From NCBI GenBank assembly GCA_008729055.1, contig SDUX01000001.1, positions 4,151,543 through 4,215,542 of the forward strand: a stretch of 64,000 nucleotides of DNA. Reading direction: 5' to 3'. A program made the translations under genes and the position numbers. The notes below the pieces were generated by a model that was not told the origin of the DNA, ran no database searches, and worked only from the letters and a program-made list of their open reading frames with translations. The DNA is from Pyropia haitanensis. Taxonomy: Eukaryota; Rhodophyta; Bangiophyceae; Bangiales; Bangiaceae. This document shows positions 1 through 11,611 of this stretch, one piece after another; the first letter of the stretch is position 1; each line of letters starts with the position of its first letter.

Positions 1-906
1 CCGGTCGAGGGGGGTCGCTGTGGGACCACCCTGGGATGAGGTTGGGGGGCGGAGGGTCGGTCACCGGCCTGGTGGTGAAGGGTGAGCCCTGTGGCCGTGT
101 GGCCAGCCGGGAGGCAGAGTGACCCGAGGGGGCAGGCGTCCCGTTGCGCCGATAGAGCGTCAGAGAGGGTGGGAGACGCTGACCCCGTGTGGTTGCAGTG
201 GGACTACGGACGAGAGCGGGTGGTGTGGGTGGATGCGTCGCTTGCGTGACGCGCGCTGGAGTGTGGGGTGCTGCGAGCGTGGGTATGCGCGGCTGGTTGT
301 TGAGTCGGTGTGGGACGGGTCGGGTGAGGCTGTGTTGGCTGGTGTGGGGAAGAGGTGCTTGAGGGGGGTTGTGCGCGTGTGAGTGGCAGCGCGTGAGCGT
401 GAGCGGGTGGGTGAATGGCGTGTTGGCAGCCGCGCGGTTGGGGGATGAGACCAGAAACAGCAGGGTCCGCTCTGCGGGTGCTGTTCTGCCGCTCGGCTCG
501 GTGCGTGCGGACCAGGTTCCTGTCCAAAGGTCTACTCCACACCGGGACGCGGGCGCCGCTACTAGCTAGCCGCCCATCGTCTGGTACGCGCCGCGAGCCG
601 CACGCCCCAATCGCCAGATCCCGCGGATATCCGCGGTGCCGCCTGCCTTTCCCCATCGGCAGAGAGCCCTCGCCGCTCCCATCGCGACCACCCGTCGCCA
701 CCCCCGCCAGTCGCATCCCCCCCCCCCCCTTTCGCTCGACGCCCGCCCCCCCCTCCCCCCCCCCCCCCCACCCCCCTCCATCTTCTCCCCCCCTCTGCGC
801 TCCTATCGCCTCTGCTCCCCCCGCCCCCCCCTCTGCGCTCCTATCGCCTCTGCTCCCCCCGCCCCCCCCCCGCTCTGTACCGTTGCTTCCGTCCCCTCCC
901 GCCGGC
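1..906. other. Gene-free leader with base-skew switch
   Basis: I see no convincing gene here. Roughly the first 460 bases are strongly G+T-rich on the plus strand; from about 600 the plus strand becomes C-rich. A 38-bp unit beginning CTCTGCGCTC occurs twice in tandem at 793-830 and 831-868, just before the presumed start of the methyltransferase gene. Open frames here are low-complexity by-products of base composition. Confidence 0.5.
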
Positions 907-1048
907 ATGGCCTTTGTCCCGTCGCCGCCCGTGCCCCTCCCCGCCGGCCGTGGCGCCGCCGCCCGGCGGCGACGCGCCGCCGCGGGCGCGGCCGTCGGCG
1001 CCCGCGGCGTGCGGCTGCCGCCCCCCCGGCGGCGGGAGGGGGGCGGTC

Positions 1049-1092
<44 letters not shown>

Positions 1093-1377
1093 CCCCCCCC
1101 CCGCGGCGGCGCCCCCCCCCACGCGGCCACCCGGTCGAGCCCCTCCCGCCAGCGCGACGGCGGCGTCGGGCCCGCCGTGGCGCTCAACCGCCTCCTCTTT
1201 GACGCTGCCGAGGTGCGGCCCGCCGCGGCGGCGCCCGCCGTCGCGGCGGCTTCCCCCGTGCGCGCCGCGCCCCCGCCGGCGGGGGCGGCCGGGACGACGG
1301 CCGTGACGGCCGCGGCGACGACGGCCGCCTCGGCGGCGACCGCGGTGGGGGGGGCGGCAACGGCGGCGGCGGCGGCA

Positions 1378-1428
<51 letters not shown>

Positions 1429-2566
1429 GTGGTGGTGGTGGTGCTGCCCCCCGACGACGCCCGCGCGGTGCACATCCGGCGGGTGCTCCGCAAGGCCGTG
1501 CCGGGGAGCACCCTGTCGGCGGGCATCCTCGGCGGGCCGCTGTGCACCGCCACCGTCACGGCGGTGGCGCCGGCGGTGGGCAAGCGCGAGCGCCGTGTGG
1601 CGGCGGCGGCGGCCGCCGCCGCCGCCGCCGCCACCGCCACCGCCGCCGCATTGGCCGCCCCCGCCGCCGCCCCCGCCGCCGTCGCGGACGGGACGGAGGC
1701 GCCCGACCAGACCCCCGACGCGCCGCCGACCGGGGCGGCGGCCGCCGCCAACGTGCCTGGCCCGGCGGGCGTCGTCGTTGACCCCCCCCCCCCCGGCACG
1801 CTCACGCTGTCGCTGTCGGACTTCCACCCCCCCCCCCCCCCCCCCGGGTGGACCTCCTCCTCGCCCACCCCCGCCCCAAAGTCCTCGGCCGCCTCCTCCC
1901 CGCGCTCGCCACCGCCGGCGTCGGCCGCGTCGTGGTCGCCAACGCGTACCGCGTGGAGCGGTGCTACTGGGACTCGCGGGTGCTGTCGGACGTGGCGCCG
2001 CGGCTGGCCGAGGGGCTCGCCCAGGGGGGGGTCGACACCCGCCTGCCGGCCGTGACGACCGCGCGGCGGCTGCGGGTGTGGGTGGAGGACGAGCTCGGGG
2101 GGGGGGGGAGGGCGAGCTGCGCGTCGTGGCTCACCCGGGGGGGGTGCGCATCGCCGAGGCGCTCGACGCCCACCTGGACGCGGTCGCCGCCGCCGCCGCC
2201 GCCGCCGCCACCGCCGCCGCCACCGCCGCCGCCGCCGCAGCGACGGCAGGGGGAGCGGCCGCCCCCACGGGCGCAGCCGCCGCCGCCGCCGAGGCGGCCG
2301 GCGCGGCAGCGGCCGCCGCCGCCGCGGCGTCGGTGCGGGTGCTGGTCGCGGTCGGCCCCGAGGGCGGCTGGATGCCGCGGGAGCTGTCCCTCCTCGCCGC
2401 CGCGGGCTTTGTCGCCGTCCGCCTCGGCGGCCGCATCCTCCGCTCCGACGCCGCGGCGGTGGCGGCGGTGGTCATGGCACACGACGCGCTCGAGGGGGTC
2501 GCGCGCCGGCACGCGCGCAACGTGGACGCGCTGGCGGCGGCAGCGCTGCCATCCGCGGGCGGCTAG
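907..2566 (+). CDS. rsmE: RsmE-like 16S rRNA (uridine-N3) methyltransferase, in three frames
   Basis: Predicted SPOUT-fold methyltransferase of the RsmE family, which N3-methylates a uridine near the 3' end of bacterial-type small-subunit rRNA using S-adenosylmethionine; an organelle role is likely. The ATG at 907 opens an Arg/Ala-rich segment that could be a transit peptide. The N-terminal domain includes NRLLFD and a VHIRRVLR block. The central segment (DLLLAHPRPKVLGRLLPA, then VERCYWDSRVL) and the C-terminal knot signature (GPEGGW, then RILRSDAA) match the family. The frame changes twice, at the C19 run 1827-1845 and the G12 run 2097-2108, so no single frame covers the gene. Ala-rich insertions from GCC runs lengthen it well beyond the usual ~250 residues. 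Family assignment is good; the exact reading path and start are not. Confidence 0.75.
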
Positions 2567-3335
2567 GGGGCTGCGCGTGGGGCGTGCGCCGGCGCTGCGG
2601 CTGTGGGCACGGTCCGGAGCGCAACCGCGCGGTGGGGGTGGGTGTGGGCGTGGCGGGGCGGGGTGGCCCGCTTTGGGGCGCCGCAGGGTGCAGCCGACGC
2701 GCTGCCGTCGGCGGGGTCCGGCACAGCCTGCCACCGCGGCGCCGTCGGGGTCGGAGCGAGCGCCCCCCCTATAGTCCCCGGTGGCTGCGGCGGGGGCTCG
2801 CCTCCCCTCTCCGCTGTCCCCACACGGGGCCCCCACGGGCGGCGCGCAGGCGGGTGCGTGACGCCGTGCGTCAGCGCGGCTACGGTGGTGGCAGACGGGC
2901 GCAGCCGGCGCGCGGGGAGATGGTTGGCCGGGCCGGCTAGGCAGCGGCTACGACCGCTGGTCGTGGCTGGGATGTCCGTGGCGGCCGTCGCCAGTGGGAA
3001 GCGCGTCCGCTTGCAAACCCAGTTGCGGAAGGCGTTGTGACGCGCCCGCCAGCTGCCACGGGTGCGCCAGGCTCCTGCTCGCGACCGCACCCGCGGCGGC
3101 ACCTCCCGTCCGGTCGACCCGCGTGAGCTGTTTCGTCCTTTTTTTTTTTTTTTTCTCTTCTCCCTTGTTTTTCGTGTGTGTGGGGACGTTCTTGCCGGGC
3201 CACCCTCCCCACGGCGGCCACGGCAGTGAAGCAGCGAGTCAGTGCCCCCTCTGCTGGCCGCAACGGCGCCACCGGCACCCCGCGTCCAGCACACTACCCC
3301 CACCCACCCCCCCCCCCCCCCCCCCCCCAACCAGC
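2567..3335. other. Convergent intergenic region
   Basis: No gene is seen between the ends of the methyltransferase (+) and the Hint gene (-). It holds a long T-run near 3138-3155, and a C22 run at about 3307-3328 close to the end of the Hint gene. Confidence 0.5.
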
Positions 3336-3343
3336 CTACGATA

Positions 3344-5124
3344 CTACCGCCGCACCCGACGGCACCAGCCAAGCCAGACGCGACAGGCGCGACAGCACCC
3401 CCCCCCCCCCCCCCCCCTCCCCCAGCCGACCCCGCCCAGCCGGTACGCCACCCGCACCGGCGCGAGCAGCGCGTCCGCCACGCCCACCCGCACGGCCGTC
3501 GTGTAGCAGCTGACGCGGATGCCCTCCACGAGCAGCTCCCCCCCCAGCGTGTGCGGGTTGTACAGCCCCGTGGCCTCGACGCGCGACACGGCCGTCACGA
3601 CCGCCGCCGACCCGTCGGCGGCGGTGAGCGCGTCGCCAACGACGACGGTGTGCGCGGCGGCGAGCCGCCCACCCACCCACAGGTAGTGGCCGGCCGATAG
3701 CAGCAGCGGCCGCCGCCGCGGCGCGGCGACGCACGACGCGGCGGCGGCCCCCTCCCCGCCCACAGCCGTCGCGTTGGTACCACCCCCCCCCGCCGCGACG
3801 CCCGCCGTGACCAGCCGCACAAACCGGGACGCCACGCGCGGCGCCGCGTGGCTAAACGCGTACACCGCCGACGCGCGGGCCCCCCCCGCGGCGGCGGCGG
3901 CCACGTCGCCCACCCGCAGGTCCGCCACGCGCACCTCCGCGCCCGACGCGAGGCGCACCCGCGCGTCGGCGGGAAAGCACGCGCTCTCCTCCCCCCCATC
4001 CGCGGTTGGCGACGCGGCCGCCGGCGCGGCCGTGCCGCCCGCGTCACCCGACGGTGGCGGCGCCGCGGCGGTGGCCGCGGGCACGGGCGCGGCGGTTGGG
4101 GACGCGGCCGCGCCGCCGAGTGCCCCAGACGACGCGGTCGCCGCGGGCGGCGACGCGGACGCGGCGGCCGACGCGGCGGCCGCGGCGGGGGTGGCCGACG
4201 CGGCCGCCACCGGCGGCACGGCGGTGGCGGGTGACGCCGACGGCGGCGGCGGCGGCGGCGGCGGTGGCGCCGACGCGGTCGGCGGGGCGGACGGCGCCAA
4301 CGTGGCGGGCGGCGGCGGCGTGTCGACCGCCACAATGGGCGGCGGCGGCTGCAGCGACGTGACCCGCGCCGGGTCGCCAAAGTGGGGCACCTCCACGAGC
4401 AGGCCGGCGTCGCCGCCGTCCCGCGGCGCCTCGTACGCACACACGGTCCAGACGCGCGGGTCGTCCGCGGCGGGCGTGCGGATGAGCAGGTGCCGCCGGC
4501 CGCCGCGCAGCGTCAGCACCGACGGGCGGTCCCCCCCCCGGGCGGCCGCCCCGGCAGCGGCAACGACACCGCCGCGGCCTCGCGCAACAAAAACGTGCGG
4601 GCGGTCTTGACCCACCGGGCTGGCCCACACTCGAGCGGCGCCAGCGCCGGCGGCACGCCCGCGTAGCTCCACCCCGAGTAGTAGGCGGCGCCGACCGCGC
4701 GGAGCGCCACGTCCCACGCGTCGGTCGACGCCGCCGTCAGGCGTTCTGGAAACAGGCCAACGTACGACAGCGCGCCGTCGGCGCGGGTGCAGCCGTGCAC
4801 CGGCGTGGCGCCGCCAAAGGGCGCCGCCCCTCCCGATAACGGGCCGCCGTCGACGGTCACCCACGCGTGAAAGACGCCGACAAGGTCCTCCACGTCGGGC
4901 GCGTACGCGTAGTGGGCGTGCCGCACCGCGGCGGGGCAGCCCGCGGTTGCGGCGGCCGGCACAACCGGCGACAGCACAAAGGTGCCCGTCACATCCTGGG
5001 GGCGCACGCTGTGGTCACCCGCCGCGCCGCCTCGCGCAGCGTGGGCGGAAGCCGCCGCAGGGGGGGAGGAGGGCGCGTCCGCGTCGGGAAGGGTAGCCAC
5101 GCCGACCTCGCCACCCGTGCCGCT

Positions 5125-5168
<44 letters not shown>

Positions 5169-5310
5169 CCGCTGCCGCCACCGCTGCCGCCGCCTCCTCT
5201 GCCGCCACCGCCACGGTCCCGGCGGTGGCGACGCTGGCGGCAGCCGCAAGGACCGCCGCGACGGCGGCGGTGGCCGCGGCGACGGCCGCCGCGACGCGCG
5301 GCGGCCGCAT
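3344..5310 (-). CDS. Secreted Hint (hedgehog/intein-fold) domain protein
   Basis: Reading starts at the ATG 5310-5308 (MRPPRVAAAVAAATAAVAAV), a basic start plus long hydrophobic stretch typical of a signal peptide. A Ser/Gly/Ala linker follows, then an ectodomain of about 200 residues with several Cys (for example VPAAATAGCPAA and HGCTRADG), an Ala/Pro-rich linker, and a C-terminal Hint domain of about 180 residues. The Hint domain shows the presumed nucleophile in SACFPADARVRLASG (Cys near residue 443), VADLRVGDVA, and a conserved-His block LLLSAGHYLWVGG. In hedgehog-like proteins this domain cleaves itself from the N-terminal ligand-like part. I see no intein-style C-terminal His-Asn-Cys, so a hog-like processing domain is likelier than an intein. 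Frame shifts at the C9 run 4531-4539. The C-terminus near another C-run is uncertain by a few residues. The ectodomain family is not recognised. Confidence 0.7.
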
Positions 5311-5342
<32 letters not shown>

Positions 5343-7069
5343 GCCCGGCCGCCGCCGACCGACGGTGCGAGCCGAGAAGGCGGTGGGGGGGAGGGGGGGG
5401 GGGGGTGTCGCACGGACCGGTGGTAGGGGGGAGACGGGCGCGCAGCGGCGGGGTGGGTGTGGCCGCGGCGGTGGGGCGAGCGCGCGTGGGGGGTGGGGGG
5501 GTGTGGGCGGCCGGGCGGAAGTGGAGCGCGGGCGGTGCCGGTGGAGGGCGGCCGCCGCCCCGTGCGTGGCGGGCCACCCCCGCCGGCCGGCGTCACCGCA
5601 CGGCGCCGCGCACGCGGTGGCGGCCACGCCCCGGACCGCCGCCGCGGCGGCGGGGGCGGAACCAGCGCGACGGGCGGCCCCCCCCCCCCCGCCCCCCCCC
5701 CGGCCAGGCGCGGAGCCAACGGCCGCGGCGGCCGCCGCGGCGGGCGGCACGCCGCGGCGGCGCGGCGGCGGGCTCCCCAAACGGGCTCCCCGCGTGGCGC
5801 GCGGCTTTCCGCGCCTGCCCCCCCCCCCTCGCCCCCCCTCCCACCCCCCACGACCCCCCCCTGCCGGCCGGCGGGGCCGCCAGCACGGCGCGTGCGCGAG
5901 CGGAGCGCCGGGGGGGGGGGGGGGGGGCGCCGCCGCCGCGCGAGTGGAGGCGCCGCCGGGGGCGTACTCCCCCGCGCGCGGGTGCCCGCCGCGGCGGCCG
6001 CCCTCCCGCGCCGAGGCTGGTGGGGAAGGGGGGGGGGGGGGGGGGTGGACCTGCCAGCAAGACCCCCGCGTCGCGGTTAGCCGCCGCAGGGGGGGGGGTG
6101 GGGGGGGGGGGAGGTGTGGGAGGGGCTGCGGTGGGTGTCGAGGAACGCCTGTAAACGACGGGGGCTGCGCGGCACGCCGCGGCGGCGTCAGGCAGGCGCG
6201 GTGGCCTGCGTGCGGGTGCCTGCAAAGGGGGTGTGCGGGTGTACGCCGGCCGGCCAGGCGGGCAAGACGGTAGGCCGGCCCGTCGGAGAGGGGGGGGGGG
6301 GGGGGGGGGGGGTGCCGTGCCGGCGGACGGCGGTGCGACGGGGAGCGCGGCGGCACACGAGTGGCGGCCCCGCGGTGTCATTTTGGGTCTCTGGCGAGGG
6401 CCGTCTGGGTTTCCTTTCTTGGGGTAGACGGAGGAGGGGGGGGGCGGGGGGAGAGCCCCCTCCCCGCATGGCCGTGACGCTCCCTTCCATCTGGCGCCAA
6501 ACGGGGCGTGCGAGGTGGCGGTAGGGGCGGGCAAACGGCTGAGCCGCCTGGAATTGTCAGGGCCTCCACCGCCCCATTTTCTACGCTGGCAGCGCGCCTC
6601 TCCATCGCCGCCGACTGACACTTGTGAAAATGGTTGTGGAAGCAAGAAGTGTGGGGAATTTGGTCCCTACCGAAAGGACGACGGTGGTGGTGAACAATAG
6701 TCAACCGATTGTCTCTTGCGTAGCAAAAAAAAAGAGAAAAGCACCGACAGTAGCGTCAAATCACCCACCGGTGGTGGTGGAATTCCACGGTCGCCGTCAG
6801 GCCGTCCCCGGTTGGGCCCCACCGCCGCCCGTCGTTGTGCGGTGCTTGGCGTGGGGGGGCCGCCTCGGCATGCGCTGGGCCACGCCCCGCCGCCGCGCGG
6901 TCCACCGCGTTCACGACCGCGCCCGCCGCGCGCGCGTGGACCCCCCCCCCCCCCGCCGCCCGGTGTTGCCCGCCAAGGTCCGCGCCGCCGCCGCCGCTGC
7001 TCGGCACCCCCCGCCGCCGCCGCCACCGCCATTGCCCGTGCCGCGGCGCCCATTGACGCGGCGCCGGCG

Positions 7070-7136
<67 letters not shown>

Positions 7137-7936
7137 GCCCTGCCAGTCCCGCCGGCGGGGGGCGGGGCGCCGCAGCCGCGGCGCTGCCGGTCGCGGCGCG
7201 CCGCCGCGGTCGCGGCCGCCGCTCGTGTGGACGCCCCCGCAGCGGCACGGGCGGCGGCGGCCGCCCGCGCCCGGGCGCCTGGTGGGTGGGCGTGTCACGC
7301 CGCGACGCGCGCGCGCTCGCGTTCCCCGTCACGGTCGGGTGGGGTGGGGTGGGCAGAGGGGTTGGGGGGCGGGGGGGTGGGGGGGGGGGGTGGTCGGCCG
7401 CGCCCGTGGTCCCCGTGGGCGTGCGTGCGGTGCCGGCCCGTGCTCCCGTTGCGGGTGTGGCTGCCGCCGTCGCGGCGGGCTGCTGCGCACCTCTTTGGGT
7501 TCCCCGTCGACGACGCTGTGTGCGGCGGGTTGCTGTTGGGCCGCTGCCGCTGTCGCTGCCGCCGCTGCTGCCGCTGCCGCCGCCATCGCCCCCGTCGCCG
7601 CTGTCGCCACCGCTGCTGCCACCGCCTGAACACTGTTGGCTGTGGTCGTAACCAACCGCAGGTACCGTCACCGACGCGATGTGGGGCGGGTGGGGGTGGG
7701 GTGGCCGCCTCCCCGCCGCGCCCGCCGCGGCCAGCGGTCGCCGCGCGGCGGCGACGGAGGGGGGCGCCCGGCCCACGGCGGCGGCGGCGGCGCCACGGAG
7801 GAGACCGCGACAGTCGGGGTGCAGCGTCTGTGGGGGAAGGGGGACGGTGGGTGCCGATCCGCACCCGCCCGCCGCGGTGGGGGGGGGGGGGCGGAGTTCC
7901 GGTCGGCCCGGCAACGCCCCCATTGGCGCGCCGCCA
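5311..7936. other. 2.6-kb divergent intergenic region rich in homopolymers
   Basis: This separates the starts of the Hint gene (-) and the TM9SF gene (+). It is dominated by long G/C runs (for example a run of about 23 G near 6291-6313) and a (GCC)n stretch near 7060-7135. A less extreme segment sits around 6560-6800. No open frame here resembles a known protein. It probably holds both promoters and 5' leaders, but no specific site can be supported. Confidence 0.45.
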
Positions 7937-8054
7937 ATGACGACCGCCGTCCCGCCTGCCGCTGCCGCTGCTGTGGTGGGTGCTTCTGTGGGGGGTGCCC
8001 GGCGCGGCGCGCCCCCACCGGGCAGAGGCTGCGGCGTCAGCGGCGGCGGCGGCA

Positions 8055-8087
<33 letters not shown>

Positions 8088-10195
8088 GCAGCGGCGACGG
8101 CAGCAGCAGCAGCCTGCAGCGGTGTCCACGGCGGCACCCCTCCCCGCCGTCCGCGCTGCGGCTGGCGCTGTCGCTCGCGGCGGTGGTGGTGGCGGTCGTC
8201 GGTCCGCCGCTGGCCGCCGCCCCCGCGGCTGCCCTCTTCCTCCCCGGCCTCGAGCCCGTGGACTACACGGACGGGGAGGCCATCCCCGTCTTTGCGCACA
8301 AGCTCGCGTCCACCCGCGTGCAGATGCCCTACGACTACGAGTCGCTGCCCTACTGCGCCGCGGATGCGGGCGCGGCGGCCGAGGCCAGCCGCGGCCGCCG
8401 GCGGCTGACGCTGGGCCAGCTCCTCATGGGCGAACGCTCCCGCCTGACCCCCTACCCGATGCACCTCCGCCGGGACGTGGTGTGCGGCGTCCTGTGCACG
8501 ACCGTCGTGCTGCCCGCGGACGTGGACGTGCTGGGCCGGCGCGTCCGCGACGGCTACCGCGCGCGGCTGTCCATTGACGAGCTGCCCCTGATTGTGCGCG
8601 CCCGCACGGCCACGGGCGCGCCTTACCTCCGCGGCCATCCGCTGGGGCGCGCACTGCCGCCGGCCGCGGGCGGGCGGGAGCCCTTCCAGCTGTTCAACCA
8701 CCTGTCGTTTGTCGTCTACTACCACGACGCGTCCGCGCCGGCGGCGGGGTCGGCGGCCGCGACGGCCGAGCCGGGCGGCGCGGCGGCGGCGGGCACGCCG
8801 CCGCGGTACCGCGTCGTCGGCTTTGAGGTGTCCCCCGCGTCGGTGGCCCACGAGTGGGACGCGGCAGCCAGCGGGGCGCCGTCGCTCCGCACGTGCCCCG
8901 TCAATGGCTCGACGGCGCCGCCGCTGGTGCTGACACCCGGCGACACGGACGCGGCCAACGTCACGTACACGTACGACGTGTCGTGGCGGCCGTCAGAGGT
9001 GGCGTGGGCCACCCGCTGGGACGCGCTGACGCCCGTCAGCACCGGCCGGGTGACGGTGCAGTGGTTTGCGGTGGCCAACTCGGCGCTCCTCAGCTGCACC
9101 CTCACCGCCGTCGTGGCGGTCATCATCTTGCGGACGCTCAAGCGGGACGTGGCGCGGTACGCCGCGCTCGAGGCGCTCGTCGACGGGGACGATGCGGGGG
9201 ACGAGTTTGGGGCGGCCGAGGATTACGGTGGGTGGAAGCTCCTCCGCGGGGACGTGTTTCGGGCGCCCCCGCACGCGGCGCGGCTGGCCGCCCTCGGCGG
9301 CGTCGGCTCGCAGCTGGCGGTCATGGCCGCCGCGACGGTGCTGGTGGGCATCCTCGGCTTCCTGTCACCGTCCCGCCGCGGCGGGCTGTTGTCCATGCTC
9401 GTCACGCTGTGGGTGCTGTCGTCGGCCGCGGCGGGCTACATCAGCGCCCGGCTGTACAAGGCGCTCGGCGGGTCGGCGCGGCACTGGCTGCCGTCGGCGC
9501 TGGGGGTGGCGCTCGGCCTGCCCGCCTTTACCTTTTCGACGGTCCTCTTCCTCAACGCGGTGCTGTGGGCGAGCGGCTCGGTCGGCGCGACGCCCTTTTC
9601 GGCGCTCCTCGCGCTCGTGGCGCTCTGGTTTGGCGCGACGACGCCGCTGACGCTGGCGGGCGCCCGCCTCGGCCACCGCGTCAAGGCGTATGACTTTCCG
9701 GTGCGGACCAACCAGATCCCGCGGCCGGTGCCACTGCAGCCGGCCGCCCTCCGCGCGCCGTGGTGCCACCTGGCCGTCGGCGCGGTCCCGTTTGCGTGCG
9801 TCATGATTGAGCTGCGCTACACGCTCGACAGCCTCTGGCGGGGGGACTTGTACGGCGGCTTCTTCTTTGTCACGCTCTGCTTTTTCCTGCTCGTTGTCGT
9901 GTCGGCCGAGTGCGCGGTGGTGCTCGTCTATGCCAAGCTCGTCCACGAGGACCACGCGGTGGTGTGGGACGCGTTCCTCGCGCCCGCCGCGTCGGGGCTG
10001 TACGTGTTTGCCTACTCGGTCGCGTGGCTGGTGCGGTCGCCCGACCTGGGCGGCGCGAGCGTCGTGTCGGACCTCCTGTTTGTCGTGTACAACCTGCTCG
10101 TGGCGGTATGCTTTGGGCTCCTCACCGGCGCCGTCGGGCTCATCTCGGTGCTCTGGTTTATGCGGCGCATCTTTGGGGCGGTGCGGTCCGACTGA
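7937..10195 (+). CDS. Transmembrane 9 superfamily (nonaspanin/EMP70) protein
   Basis: Nonaspanin, a nine-helix Golgi/endosomal membrane protein family involved in sorting and adhesion. A signal-anchor stretch (LRLALSLAAVVVAVVGPPLA) precedes the family's mature start FLPGLEPVDYTDGEAIPV. A luminal domain follows with a FQLFNHLSFVVYYH block and two N-glycosylation-type sites (NGST, NVTY). Then come a first helix near VQWFAVANSALLSC, a cytosolic loop with YGGWKLLRGDVFR, and a block of eight further helices. The end, AVRSD, resembles the K/R-x-D COPI-binding tail of the family. I chose ATG 7937; an in-frame ATG at 7679 exists, but the added 86 residues are low-complexity and cross a G-run. One uninterrupted exon, about 752 residues. 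Confidence 0.9.
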
Positions 10196-10482
10196 GGCGA
10201 AAAAAAGAGTTGGTGGGCGCCGTTTAGCTGCCCCACTTTTTTTTTTTTTTGACTCCCTGGTCTCTCTCCTTGGGTGTCGGCCATGGACGTGTCTCATCGT
10301 CTACATACTATCCCTCTGTCTACAGTTGTGCGTGGCCACACCCTGCACGAGGGTGGGCCCACTCGGCGGTAGTCAGCTGCTCTGCTCCCCTGCCATACCC
10401 TGTGCCCGTCACGCCGGCAACGCACGCGCGCGGATGTGCCCGTCCCACCCCGCACCCCCCCCCCCCCCGCCCCCCCCTTCCG
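10196..10482. other. Convergent 3' region
   Basis: Short convergent spacer with a T-run near 10239-10250 and C-runs near 10448. No gene seen. It probably carries the 3' ends of both neighbours. Confidence 0.4.
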
Positions 10483-10707
10483 CTACGGCAACGCCCGGTA
10501 CGCCTCGACCTGGTAGTACTTTGGCGCGTCGTCCAGCCGCACGTGCAGCCACGGCACGCCGAGCCCCGCGGTGCTCAGCCACAGCGGCGCGCCGCCATTG
10601 GCGGCCAGCCGCGCGGCGACCGCGTCGCCGACCGCCGCCCACAGCGCCGCCGCCGCCGCGGCGGGCGCGCCGCGCACAAACGCGCCCACGTGGGCGTACG
10701 GCCGCCA

Positions 10708-10738
<31 letters not shown>

Positions 10739-11228
10739 GGCGGTGCCGGCACGACGAGCGTCGCGTCCCCCCCCAGGTTGGCAAACGTGGCGACCCCCCC
10801 CGGCGGGGCGTGCCGCAGGGGGCGGCGAAACGCGGTCGGGTCGGCGCCGCCGCGGCGGTCGAGTGCGGGCAGCGCCACGACCGCCCACTGGACGGGCGTT
10901 GTGGCGGCGGCGGCGGCGGTGACGGGCGGGCACTCCCACGCGTACGCCCGTGGCGGGGCGGCGGCGAGGGCGGCGATAAACGACACGCCCAGCGGGTGGG
11001 GGGTGGCCGACGTGAGGGAGGAGAGGGCGGCGTAAAAGGTGGCCCAGCTGGCGGGTGGGTGGGGGGTGTAGAGCGTCGTCGCGGGGCTGACCCGCTGCGC
11101 CGACCACGTGACGCTGGTGTCGGCGTCGAGGAGGGGGAGGGGGGGGGGCGTCGCCGCCCGCCCCGCCGACCACGTCACCCCACCGCCGCCATTGGTGGCG
11201 GGGGGCGCCAGGGGGGGGGGCATCGCGC

Positions 11229-11268
<40 letters not shown>

Positions 11269-11550
11269 GGCGGCCGTCGCAGCGGCCGCGGCAGCGGCGG
11301 CCGCTCCGCCCGTGGTGGCCGCCGCGACCCGCACGCCGCGCGCGGCGGGCGCCCCCCGGCGGGCGGCAGCGCCGGTCAGGACGGCCACCCCGACGGCGGC
11401 AATGGCAACGACGACAACGACGGCAACGACGGCAACGACGGCAGCGGCGGCGGTGGCAGGGGTGGGGGTGGTGGTGGCGGCGGCGGCAGGCCGCCCACGG
11501 CGGGCGGGGCGGGGATGGCTCGGGGGCGCCGCGGACGCGGCGAGGGGCAT
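10483..11550 (-). CDS. Membrane-anchored conserved protein with WLHVRLD C-terminus
   Basis: Reads from ATG 11550-11548 as 355 residues in one frame. An N-terminal hydrophobic stretch (AAAAVVAVVAVVVVVAIAAV) could anchor it in a membrane. After an Ala-rich linker comes a globular region: WATFYAALSSL, AYAWECPPV, FANLGGDATLVVP, YAHVGAFVRGAP, then WLSTAGLGVPWLHVRLDDAP and KYYQVEAYR at the end. I recall this pattern, ending in a LHVRLD..PKYY motif, from uncharacterised bacterial and algal proteins (I believe the DUF6940 group, from memory). Function unknown. It converges with the TM9SF gene. The consistent pattern of charged and aromatic residues supports real coding rather than a shadow. Confidence 0.65.
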
Positions 11551-11580
11551 CCCCGCGAGGCGGCGGCGGCGGCAGCGGCA

Positions 11581-11611
<31 letters not shown>

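Noticed and set aside
204..1868. 554-codon minus-strand frame opposite the methyltransferase
   Set aside because: Ala/Gly/Arg-rich reading of GCN runs with no family signal. The plus strand carries the recognisable methyltransferase motifs.
3344..4000. Intein in the Hint-domain gene
   Set aside because: The domain is C-terminal, with no downstream extein and no terminal His-Asn plus nucleophile. The layout is that of a hog-like protein.
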